Assembly: GCA_022495005.1 (NCBI GenBank)
Contig: JAGYXB010001001.1
Coordinates: 682,001-746,000 of the forward strand
Direction of reading: 5' to 3'
Source of the DNA: Rhyacophila brunnea
Taxonomy: Eukaryota; Arthropoda; Insecta; Trichoptera; Rhyacophilidae
DNA length: 64,000 nt
The notes under the pieces were generated by a model. It was given only the letters and a program-made list of their open reading frames with translations, was not told the origin of the DNA and did not search any database. Below are positions 55,508 to 64,000 of the stretch, in pieces. How positions within the stretch are numbered: position 1 is the stretch's first letter; every line of letters begins with the position of its first letter. The position numbers were made by a program, and so were the translations under genes.

Positions 55508-56036
55508 GGCCTCGTCCAGATGGCGCACATATTACAGGTACATGTGACCTCATTGAGCCATCCACATGCACTCCTGACGACATGGCCCACACATCCTGAT
55601 GCGGGCCCCCTTACCTATTGCTAAGGCTAAAGCCAGTGTGACGTTCTACATTTGACGTTTTCCAAATGGTGTTTGAAGGTTAAGGGTAGGTATTCGGTGT
55701 ATTTTTGAATACCTACATCTGCTTGAATTATGAAGTTGTCGAATATCGACATCTTCTAAAATTATATCGCACAGCCACCTATTTTAAAATATCAACATTC
55801 TCGAGGCGACATCTTTTAATATTAGAGCAAACGTGTGATGTGTGTTTATATCACTTATCTGGTCAACCCACCACGCCCCCTTCTGAGCCCGGGCCTCCAG
55901 GCTAGAGTCCTGTAAGCCCACCCCTTGTAAGGCTCATGCCAGACGAGTCACCTCTCGCGCACGGTCTAGATACAGGTGACTTCATTGAGCCGTCCATATG
56001 CACTCGCGGAGAGACACGTGTTATCTAGACAAGCTC
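55508..56036. mobile_element. PIF/Harbinger-like MITE carrying a shared repeat
   Basis: Left end GGCCTCGTCCAGATGGCGCA and reverse-complemented right end GAGCTTGTCTAGATAACACG are similar. Flanking triplets TCA and TTA differ by one. Internal direct repeats of about 40 bp (AGGT-ACCTCATTGAGCC type at 55540 and 55975) flank the segment shared with 51897-52255. Confidence 0.55.
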
Positions 56037-56039
56037 TTA

Positions 56040-56905
56040 GTCGATAGTATTAATTTTATAATCAATTAATTTGTTATTACTTTAAATATGAATATATGAC
56101 ACAGTTTGCTAATGAAACGTTAATTATTTTGTTTTAATACATATAATATTACACCGGCACCCCTGTGAGATAACGTTTAAGAAACGCTGCTGTACTATTT
56201 GTAGTCCTATCAGATAAAATGAATTTGTGCTTTCTGCATGATTATATCGTTACGGGCGCTACTAACAATTCGGGATCAAAATGCGAAACGAAAGTGGTTG
56301 TGGGGTGAATGTTTATGATATCGCAATGCAGGCTTCTTGTATTATCGTCATGTCTGCAGCTTTTAAATCCATTTCTTATCATAGTACGTATAATACAAAC
56401 AAAGCTTTACAACCATTTTTTTATGTCGAACTTATATTTGTGTACGTATTTAATAATGTAATTAATATTTGTATGTAACACGTATTGATTTGAATATTAA
56501 TAAAAGTATTTCGTCATTGAATTGAATAAAAAACTTGGAGAAAAGAGAAGAAGACCAACCAAGACTATTAATTATTGTAGTACTCTTAGATTAGGACTTT
56601 TCCCCCTACATGCCACTAGTATAATATTACTTTGAGACTACTTTATTTGAGGTTATATGGATACTATCCGTGGCTATATCCAACTGGCTTTCTCTTAGGT
56701 AAGATTACATACCTACTGTAGTTTAAATGTTAAAGATAATAATATTTTGTCTCGTATTTTTATTTACTTATGCGTGGTGTAAACGAGAACTCTGCCATTC
56801 TTGGTGGTTTCTTAGAAATTGGGAGCATCATTTGTTTGTTCTCCCAAGGTTCAGAACTAACCTGCATTTGGTGATGCCAATTGGGAGTGCAACCAAATCG
56901 CTTCG
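56040..56905. other. Unique sequence
   Basis: A short inverted pair GGGAGCATCA/TGTTCTCCC near 56820 was noted. No gene supported. Confidence 0.3.
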
Positions 56906-56913
56906 AATGTTGA

Positions 56914-57567
56914 TATCGTCGCCCCAAAAGCAAAAGGGCACATGTGCAATTTGGACGGTTTTGAGTTAAGAATGCAGTTTTCTTCGTAATTTTTTTCTCT
57001 ACATTATGGGCAAAACGGCATTTGTGAAGCAAAACCCATGAATTCACAATTGAGCAAATAAAATAAAGGTTACTTGTGTATTTGTAAACTGATCGTCATT
57101 TAATATATAGGAAAAAGGTAACAAGTGTAATTATTTAAAAGTGAGTTAGGGCCTTTGTACAAAAAAAAACGTTGCAATAAAAGGGCACTTGTGAAATTTG
57201 TAAAAAAATTAAAAACATGTTGGGAGCGGACAAAGAGGCCCAAATAAATATTTTGGAAGATCACAATAAGCGTAAAATGGACGCTCGTAAATCAAAAGAT
57301 GAAGATAAAGCTATTCATAAATGCATATAGGAAAAAGGTAACATGTGACTTAAAACCTCTTAAAAATCAAAAATTGACAAATTACAAAAAAAAATAAAAA
57401 TTGCATTTCAATCTTGAGTAATTAGGTCACATGTGTTCCGAATTTCATTTCAAAATATTAAGTAATAATCTCTCCACGATTTTTTTTCAATCCAAAAACA
57501 CTTAAAATGCGTTTTTCTCAAAACTCAATTTATGCACAAGTGCCCTTTTGCTTTTGGGGAGACGATA
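56914..57567. mobile_element. ~654 bp inverted-repeat element with iterated CACATGTG-type motif
   Basis: Ends TATCGTCGCCCCAAAAGCAA and (reverse complement) TATCGTCTCCCCAAAAGCAA continue AAGGGCAC(A/T)TGTGCA. Inside, GGGCAC or GGTAAC or GGTCAC followed by A/TTGTG recurs at least six times on both strands. TSD ambiguous. Superfamily unknown. Confidence 0.7.
57217..57330 (+). CDS. 37-codon charged ORF inside the inverted-repeat element
   Basis: Encodes MLGADKEAQINILEDHNKRK, then MDARKSKDEDKAIHK. Strongly charged, coiled-coil-like and unlike the surrounding AT noise. Possibly a relic of a larger element protein retained through internal deletion. No homologue recognised. Confidence 0.3.
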   Translation: MLGADKEAQINILEDHNKRKMDARKSKDEDKAIHKCI

Positions 57568-57569
57568 TA

Positions 57570-57960
57570 TTCCACCTACGTGAGGATGAGTATAGGTGGA
57601 CGTTGTTTTATAAATTCTTAAAATAGGGTCCACTTAACTCATTCGCTGTTCTTCCATGCTTTATATGTTTACAATTTTTATACTTATTTACTTTACGTAG
57701 AGCGAAGCTTTACTAAAATCGCCGTAATACCAATAATTTGTGACTCAGTATTTTATAATTATTCAAACAGATGTCACTGTGTGCTTAGTTTTTTAGATTA
57801 TGCAAATCAATCGACAGTGGCTAGTAATCTGATATTAAAGTCGGACGAGATAATTTAATAATTTGTAGTTGTGTTGATCACGGCCTTATAGAGCAAGAAA
57901 ATTTGCTGAAAGCGTAGTAGAACCGGTAAATGCTTTAATAACGAAAAGTTATTCTTCTTC
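57570..57960. other. Unique AT-rich sequence
   Basis: Ends in a short TTC microsatellite (about 57954-57966). Nothing else was seen. Confidence 0.35.
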
Positions 57961-57964
57961 TTCT

Positions 57965-58155
57965 TCAACCATTTCCGATCCTAATAAGCTCATATGGGCC
58001 TCCACAGAGTGGAGGTTTGTATTAACAGATTTTGTTTTTATAAGAAATGGACGTAAGCGATTTCCAAGGTTTTATAAGGTCCGTACTCTGACTCATACAT
58101 AAATAGAAAAACAATATGTGTACTTGCCAGACCCAGGAATTCAATTCATGATGAG
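57965..58155 (-). mobile_element. SINE family A, inverted copy
   Basis: In plus orientation: CCGATCCTAATAAGCTCATA, CCTCCACAGAGTGGAGG (the conserved tail hairpin, intact), AACAGATTTTGTTTTTA, then GTACTTGCCAGACCCAGGAA. The head B box is decayed. Confidence 0.75.
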
Positions 58156-59048
58156 GAATTGGAAGGCAATTATTACTCACATACTTATTATATGAACGCT
58201 ATAGTAATTTGTTTGTTTTTTTTTATTCCAGGTAAGCAAGATTATCATCTAAACACCTTCATAATATGAATCTTGAAAGGCTCATGTTGATGTAGTCATT
58301 TACTGGTAAGTGTTAAAAATATAGTGTAGTAGACAAGTGATAATAAACTATAATTAGGTAGAGACATACAAACTTATCTGTAGAATGGCCAAAAGTGGAA
58401 CTACGAACTACCATAGGACGCCATTTTGAAAATTACATTCGAATATCAGATTTTGTCCAGTTACGAGTCTTGATTGGGTTGTTTTCGACAGTGGCTCCCC
58501 CATCCCATTCTTCAGATAAGTTTGTGGGTCTGTATCTTACGAGCTTTTTTTTGCAAAACTATTATTATAAAAAATATATTGTAATGCTGTATATGTCTGT
58601 ATTAAATTGCAAAACGTCTCAACTACAGTGAAATGAAGTTACTCGTGTACACGGTGCAGATGCATAAGCATGATATAAACCACTCAAGAGCAGGGGTGAA
58701 TTGAGGAAAGGGGCGGTTGAACTATGATGGACGCCAGCTCCGGAGGGGGGCTCTCAAATAATGGCAGACGTCTCTTTATTGCTGGGGTGGGGGATAATAT
58801 GAACAGAGGAGGAATGGGGCGTTCAGTGGTGATGCCTGTAAATATTTGATGGTTATGCTGACCCCTCGAATTGCTTGGTCCAGACCCGGATGAGTGAAAG
58901 AATTAATTCATTCTTATATTTTAATTTTACCATAATTAATAATATTTATACAAGTTAGACTTTTTTCTTCAATATAAAATAAATTAATCTTAAATATTGG
59001 CTCCATAAATGTGCAAATTATCATATTGGTTATTAATTATATATACAT
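58156..59048. other. Unique; G-rich patch near 58740-58830
   Basis: Runs such as GGAGGGGGG and GGGGTGGGGG occur together on the plus strand. No gene supported; 78-codon ORF 58395-58631 has no motif. Confidence 0.3.
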
Positions 59049-59137
59049 CAGTGGCGAAGGGTGGAGGTAGATTATTAAAATCGGACACTAACAGTGCACA
59101 CTAAATTTCGTCAGACAAACGTATGTGTTTTCATTAA
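59049..59137 (+). mobile_element. MITE family D, left-end fragment
   Basis: CAGTGGCGAAGGGTGGAGGT, then CACACTAAATTT and AACGTATGTGTTTTCATT. Only one arm is present; it is directly followed by the short dispersed repeat. Confidence 0.6.
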
Positions 59138-59210
59138 CTATTTCTTTTATTCAACGAATAATTCACAAGATTTTAAGAATGTACCAATCTAACTATTGAA
59201 CATACATAAT
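59138..59210 (+). repeat. Short dispersed repeat, copy 3
   Basis: Third copy of the 2793-2865 unit (CAACGAATAATTCACAAG, TTTTAAGAATGTA, GAACATACAT). Confidence 0.55.
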
Positions 59211-59217
59211 TTTGTCT

Positions 59218-59462
59218 CTGTTCTGGCAGAACACACTAACTGGAGAATACTAGTTTTGAGTAATTTGACTTTGAAGTTGTTAAAATGTTTGAAATGGTCT
59301 ATCATGTGAGTTTATTAAGTAATCGTAAAAAGGATGACTTTAAAATTAAGACTGTTTATTTATTATGAATGTTTCCAGACGGTAAAGTTTGAAATAATGA
59401 ACATTTTGGTATAATTAACTCAATATTTAATTTTTTCGAATTAGTGTCTTCTGCCAGAACAG
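59218..59462. mobile_element. 245 bp MITE, CTGTTCTGGCAGAA ends
   Basis: Left CTGTTCTGGCAGAA-CACACTAA and reverse-complemented right CTGTTCTGGCAGAAGACACTAA pair over ~22 bp. No clear TSD. AT-rich interior without ORF. Confidence 0.6.
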
Positions 59463-59493
59463 TGACGATTTAATGTCGCAATTATGCATGGCA

Positions 59494-59645
59494 GTCGTAG
59501 TATTATAGTGGTAATGCACAGGGCGCGAAACCCAAGAGACGTAAGTGCGATTCCTGCCGCGTGTCTTAATTTTTTCAAAAAAGATTTTTATCTTTTGGTC
59601 ATAATATATTTTCTCAGAAGTGTTTTCAAAATTATGTACATATGA
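59494..59645 (+). mobile_element. tRNA-derived SINE, family B, copy 2
   Basis: Head GTAGTATTATAGTGGTAATG with degenerate B box GTGCGATTCCTGCC; tail TTTTTTCAAAAAAGATTTTT and TATTTTCTCAGAAGTGTTTT as at 33990. Confidence 0.65.
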
Positions 59646-60015
59646 CTACATAATATACAATCTGTCGATAGTGTTTGTTAATTTTTTAATTTCAATTAAG
59701 CCCTGCCTAATCCTAGCCATATTAGATAATATTGTAAAAAAAATAGTCTTTTGTCTACAAAATATTTAAGATTTTGTCATTAAAGCATACATACATACAT
59801 ATATACATTTTCTTTTGCAGTTTAAACTATTTTGTTATAATTAAATAATAATTAATTACAACTGAGTACCTACCTGTGTCTCTTAGACAATTAATACTGC
59901 CCTGCTAAGTAAAAATACGGTGTTTTTAGTTGTAATGAAATAAAAACACTAGCAGGGCAGAAAAAATGTCAATTTACAGTGGTATGTGTGAAGAGATCGC
60001 TCATACAACCAAACT
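59646..60015. other. Unique with a CATA microsatellite
   Basis: CATACATACATACATATATA at about 59786-59806, and the hairpin at 59897-59960 listed below. Confidence 0.4.
59897..59960. repeat. 64 bp hairpin, CTGCCCTGCTA arms
   Basis: An 11-bp perfect outer stem (CTGCCCTGCTA/TAGCAGGGCAG) and a 9-bp inner stem (GTGTTTTTA/TAAAAACAC) with a one-sided 13-nt bulge. Might be a tiny MITE or a transcribed hairpin; no second copy seen. Confidence 0.45.
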
Positions 60016-60019
60016 AACA

Positions 60020-60310
60020 TGGAGTGCATTTGGGAATATAATACCTTCGTAGTACCTTCAAAAATGACCTCCCATTGTGCCTTAACCGTAACATTTTCAT
60101 CCAATGTGTGCTACCGGTGCTCACGTATGCGTATGAAATAACTCTTAATATAAGAGAATTTTTTAAATTATGAGTAGTGCAACTTGGCATGGAAAGGCGC
60201 ATGTTGAACATTACGTTGAAAGACCACTAATAAAACCGATGAATACGGTAGCAGAACAAGACACACGATATGATAGGGGTCATTAAGCAGATTAACAGAT
60301 GCCGTCATAG
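60020..60310 (+). pseudogene. LINE reverse-transcriptase C-terminal relic
   Basis: The plus frame from about 60051 reads STFKNDLPLCLNRNIFIQCV and LPVLTYAYE, the conserved region after the RT palm in RTE/CR1-like LINEs (...F-QCVLPVLTYG-E-W). It continues with MERRMLNITLKD after a stop near 60170. Several stops and shifts show it is dead. The matching 3' tail is at 60840-60975 and a SINE lies between. Confidence 0.7.
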
Positions 60311-60544
60311 AATAGTACCAGGAAACTCTGGGATAATGAAAATTGAAAAACCTAAAAGGTGTGGAGTAGCAGTTAACCGATCTCGAGTGTGGAACACTAT
60401 TCGAAAAACTTAAACACGTATCAAGAATACTACATTCTAACCTTGCCCTTCGATCTGACATCACTACTCTCGATTTATGCACTGACTATTGGTGTTGGAT
60501 TTGATATTTTAAGGTTGCAACACACACTATTTTTTTAGAATTAT

Positions 60545-60720
60545 TAATAATCATGTCCTTTATTTTTCGTACAAGGTGGTTGTTAGTAATTTTGAACAAT
60601 CGCAAACACTCAAGCTTTGAGCAAAACACATACATATTGTGTTCTCACCAGGAAACGAACCCAGAACTCTCGGGTATAAGACCAGCGCCTTACGCACTGC
60701 ACTACGAGAGCCGCCATAAT
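60545..60720 (-). mobile_element. tRNA-derived SINE, family C, inserted in a LINE relic
   Basis: Inverse of 19815-19982: A box GTAGTGCAGTGCGTAAGGCG, B box GGGTTCGTTTCCTGG and the tail CAAAGCTTGAGTGTTTGCG through ACAACCACCTTGTACG are all present. Confidence 0.8.
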
Positions 60721-60839
60721 ACACTATTGCACGTCTATAATGTTTGGTTCATTTTCGTAGGACACTCACATTCATAACCCTGCATCAAGTTTTGGGTATA
60801 GCTTATCGGAATTATATTTTTTAATCTGTTCTTTGAGTG

Positions 60840-60975
60840 GTACCCAACGGACAAGCTCTAACTACTCTAACTCATAAAGTTTCATGGACGTACTTACGTG
60901 ACAACGAATAACTAGGGACAGAGCTTAAAGAAGCCTTCATCCGGTAGTGGATCGAACTCGGCTAATGATAAAAAT
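60840..60975 (+). pseudogene. LINE 3' end relic, partner of 17440-17545
   Basis: Aligns with the 17.4 kb relic (CATAAAGTTTCATGGACGTAC, GGGACAGAGCTTAAAGAAGC, TGATAAAAATGATGA). It probably belongs to the same LINE copy as 60020-60310. Confidence 0.5.
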
Positions 60976-61559
60976 GATGACTGGAAATCTCTTTTGATCG
61001 TAAAAGTTTAATTAGATTGGTTTTTTTCATAAGAGAGTTAATACCCATTCCGTTTGTATTGAATTATTAAGAGTTTCAAGGTGAACAAAAAACAACGTAG
61101 AATTCTTCATTACTTAAGAGCTAATTACATTTAAGACGAAACGAAAGATATTATCTCAAACAATAAGTCTAACACACACACTTACCACCAGAATATCAAA
61201 AGTGGTTTTTCTTATATAGTTACAAGTGTATTGCCTTCTTTATTAGCCTTTTTATATGGGCAATAAAGAAATATAATAAAAAAAATACCATTCCTTTTTC
61301 TTTGACATTGAGTAAACGTTTGATTACTTTATGGATTTTTTTCCTATTCATTCGCATTAACACATTACATAATGTGTTTTCTCTCATTCTTATGGATTGC
61401 CGGCAATATTGCTTCGGACAAAAACTCTCGCGTGTTTACCTTTCATATAACGTATTTTTATCTGTATAAGAATAAGTTAAATTATGTAACATTTTTATTT
61501 TTAATCTTGACATTTATTAATTGTTAATATATTCATTGGTAAAATGTTTATTTACATTT
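60976..61559. other. Unique AT-rich sequence
   Basis: No feature supported. Confidence 0.35.
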
Positions 61560-61563
61560 TTAA

Positions 61564-61931
61564 GGCTATATCTACTTCAGCTGGGGCACGGTCTAAAACG
61601 AACGTGACTGCGCGACACGAAAAGTGTGAAAACGACGCGTGCATAACAAAACATATTTTGTCATAAAAATTCAACATGCGTCCATTTAGTGTTATGTTTA
61701 TTGTTCTATTTGTAATAATAATAATATTTTCATTGTCATGTTTACTTTTTCGAGTAAATGGGTAACGTTTTTCAGTCATCTTTACACGATTTAAGAATTA
61801 ATTCCCCCGTGGCCATTACAAAACAATTTGACGTGTTCACAGCTGGAATATCGCTCTCAGATTGGCAGCTAGTCCGAAATTTCGTCGCACCTATGGTTGA
61901 AAATTATTTGCCGTTTCACTGAAGTATGCTC
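61564..61931 (+). mobile_element. TTAA-family MITE, copy 5
   Basis: 5' TTAA at 61560-61563, then GGCTATATCTACTTCAGCTG. Interior ACATGCGTCCATTTAGTGTT. 3' end CACTGAAGTATGCTC, where the TTAA has mutated to TTGT. Confidence 0.8.
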
Positions 61932-62750
61932 TTGTGTTGGTGACAGTGTTGCCTACTGTCGGTGACAAAAAAAATTCCAGGCGGGGTACGAAAACAAACA
62001 ATTTGGCAATAATTTAAATAAGTATTTTTTTTTTGCTGATCGAAAAAAATTTAAAAAATGCGTATAAATGTAAATATTACACCACATTTTCCCAGAAACT
62101 AATTTCAAAATTGACAAAAAGTAATTCATTAATGTAACAATCTATGATAATTAATAATTAGGTAATACCAGAGAGTGGAATCTCCGATAATCGTCAATCC
62201 CACACGCCACATGCCTAAGCACACATTAAAATTATAAAACCTGATACCAATAATATATCACTATAATGCCAAGAATGCTTGTATTGTTTTATTTCTCATG
62301 TACCGACCTACCTTCATTAATAATTAATATCTGAATAATTAAACTAAAAATCTAGCTTATTGTCAGCACATTTAAAGAAATTGAAAGCATCAAAAAATGC
62401 TATTAAAAACGCCATAAGCTTGATGATTTTTTTGCAAACTAGATACCTATCAAAAAATGCTAGATCTGACGAGAAAAACGCTAAGTTGGCAACGCTGGTT
62501 GGTGCATTGTAGCCTGATTAAACAAGTACAAGTGACATGTATAATTTTAAAGTGAGTAAATGAGTAAAATGAGATTTAAGTAATTAGATTTGTGATAAAT
62601 TAAATAACCTAATAATACAAAAAGAAAATAAGGCAGGCACCAAATGATGCATTGGTTCAAAGAGGGGTCTCGATAAAGAAGAGGTGAAAGAGTATTTTTC
62701 ACATCAATATGTAGAAATGATGAGGGTGTCAGAGATAAGGCCGTAGTGGC
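61932..62750. other. Unique AT-rich sequence
   Basis: CATCAAAAAATGCTA occurs twice (62386 and 62448), a short local duplication. No other feature. Confidence 0.35.
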
Positions 62751-62754
62751 TTGA

Positions 62755-63200
62755 ATTTTTCGAGAAAAAAATATATTATTTAACGATACAAGAATAAATA
62801 CAATGATAGAGATGACAGAGTAAAGTTATAATCGCGGTACGGATGTACTGATAATATTAACTATATTATTGAATTGACTGGTAACGTACCGGGATGTTAA
62901 TATAACCGAGAGACTGGACTCAAGTGGAATGACGGTTGACTGTGTCGAGTGACCGGACTCGTGATGGACTCGAGGTGAGTGAAGAGTTGTGGATCGTCTT
63001 TGCTATTTATACAAAATACATGCAGTCTATACATTACAATAAATATTGTCGCAATCAAAAAATCATTATAGGCACTATTGATCTAGGTTATGATTGAGGG
63101 AATGCTGACAATTGCCTTCGTCACTTTTTTTATTTGACAACAAAACATACGTATTAAAGTGTGTCACCTTGTAATGCTGAATGTGTATGATCTACATTTA
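62755..63200 (+). repeat. Dispersed repeat family G, copy
   Basis: Collinear with 7195-7610: TAATCGCGGTACGGATGTA, CCGAGAGACTGGACTCAAGT, GACAACAAAACATACGTATT, then GTGTGTCACC. Confidence 0.7.
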
Positions 63201-63960
63201 CTTGGTAGGTAATAAGGTTTTTACTTGTATTAAATAAGCGAGACTAGTGCATTAACCACTAGTGAATGCGTTAGTGCCTGAAACCTTCGTCGCAAATAAC
63301 GAATCGGATAAAATAGTACAAAACTTAGATCGTTTAGAATGTAAATCCCTAAAATTTATATTAACAAAAAACTTATTTATATAAAATATTTGCGGTGCGA
63401 AATTATCAACGACGAGTTGTAAATGACAAATGTTCCGGACACCTGTTATTTAAAAGCTCTAGGTATATCATAAAAAAGAAAATAATCAAACGGCGTATAA
63501 TCGACAATAATCATTGTAATGCATATATACCGTAGTCCGTAGCGAAACCGTATCAATTGTAATATAGCAGGTACGTTATTTATTTGAAAGCATTTGCATT
63601 GTGTACTCCGTGTAAGAAGAAAATTTGAAAGCTCCATTTTCTTGTTTGCTAGAAAAGTTCCCAAAAGGCTTTATTGTCCTCAGAAGCCATTCATTGTATC
63701 GATGACAAGTAAACTTAATCCCACAACATCCGATGATCTATCTCGTGTGACGCGATGAATCACGACTTATGCCTTTAATTTTTCTCGCTTCCCTTACATC
63801 GGGGAATAGCGCGTGATTCACTCGCATTCTATTAATACTTTTACACTTGCAATCAGTGGCGTATACAATAAAAAAATATATACCAATAAATTAATAATAT
63901 ATTAAGTAGACTACATAAGCGTTAAGTTTTTTTAAGTTTATATGGGTTCGCCTATTTCCC
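63201..63960. other. Unique; mixed-composition island 63680-63840
   Basis: No ORF with motif and no repeat partner. The island may be a conserved noncoding element. Confidence 0.3.
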
Positions 63961-64000
63961 AGTGGCGAAGGGTGACTTTTGGAAAAAGGTAGGCTATGCA
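63961..64000 (+). mobile_element. MITE family D, left end cut by the window edge
   Basis: CAGTGGCGAAGGGTGACTTT, then AAAGGTAGGCT. The GTGACTTTTGG word is also found (inverted) just outside the 16.2 and 22.5 kb right ends, which suggests that this is the true outer terminus of the family. Confidence 0.6.

Noticed and set aside
56727..56969. ORF with hydrophobic start (secreted-peptide candidate)
   Set aside because: It crosses into the inverted-repeat element at 56914 and overlaps an equally long opposite-strand ORF; no cysteine pattern or homologue.
58740..58830. G-quadruplex regulatory site
   Set aside because: The G-runs are irregular and the region has no gene context; not enough to claim a function.
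1..64000. CRISPR arrays, operons, rRNA genes
   Set aside because: None seen; the DNA is eukaryotic and the regular repeats found are transposon-related.

Overview
This is AT-rich animal DNA, almost certainly insect and probably lepidopteran. The reasons are spliceosomal intron signals, several tRNA-headed SINE families, mariner/hAT/PIF-Harbinger-type elements, an insect-type TTAGG-like repeat block, and frequent words of the form AGGTACCTAC. The order-level call is an inference. I see no complete host gene. The window reads as intergenic or intronic sequence built largely from transposable elements, many inserted into one another. Almost all the features below come from terminal inverted repeats (TIRs), target-site duplications (TSDs) and copy-to-copy comparison inside the window.

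Left third (1-20 kb). Palindromic and TTAA-flanked MITEs, a foldback element whose loop is TTAGG-type repeat (3358-3596; second copy 11483-11681), a 0.94 kb element with ~259 bp inverted arms between TTAA sites (8292-9232), and a three-level nest at 12.2-14.05 kb: a tRNA-SINE split by a hAT-like element that carries a mariner with a one-base frameshift. A 48-codon, exon-like ORF at 5270-5416 and a protein-like minus-strand ORF at 18878-19084 are the best non-repeat coding candidates.

Middle (20-46 kb). MITE-in-MITE insertions (21.4-22.6, 42.3-43.8 kb), decayed LINE 3' ends, a hAT element with a perfect 8-bp TSD (30960-32079) hosting a TTAA element, a palindrome with hammerhead-like words (33.2 kb), two PIF/Harbinger-like MITEs (35.3, 37.1 kb), a TA-flanked MITE (44.9 kb), and a 255 bp element (39054-39308) inserted in a SINE.

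Right third (46-64 kb). The main discovery is a ~7.2 kb DNA transposon (46804-54027) with 28 bp TIRs, 4-bp ATGT TSDs, iterated CCCGAATATCC motifs near both ends, and a spliced gene for a DDE-transposase-like protein of an insect family I cannot confidently place. The gene is broken by one in-frame stop. A hAT-like element is nested inside. The 255 bp element at 39 kb carries both ends of this transposon and the same target (ACAT, its reverse complement), so it is a deletion derivative mobilised by the same type of transposase. Beyond it lie a TTAA element flanked by 106 bp direct repeats, further MITEs, SINEs and LINE remnants.

The elements interact as hosts and passengers. Nestings give a relative insertion order, and several empty target sites in sister copies confirm TSD calls.
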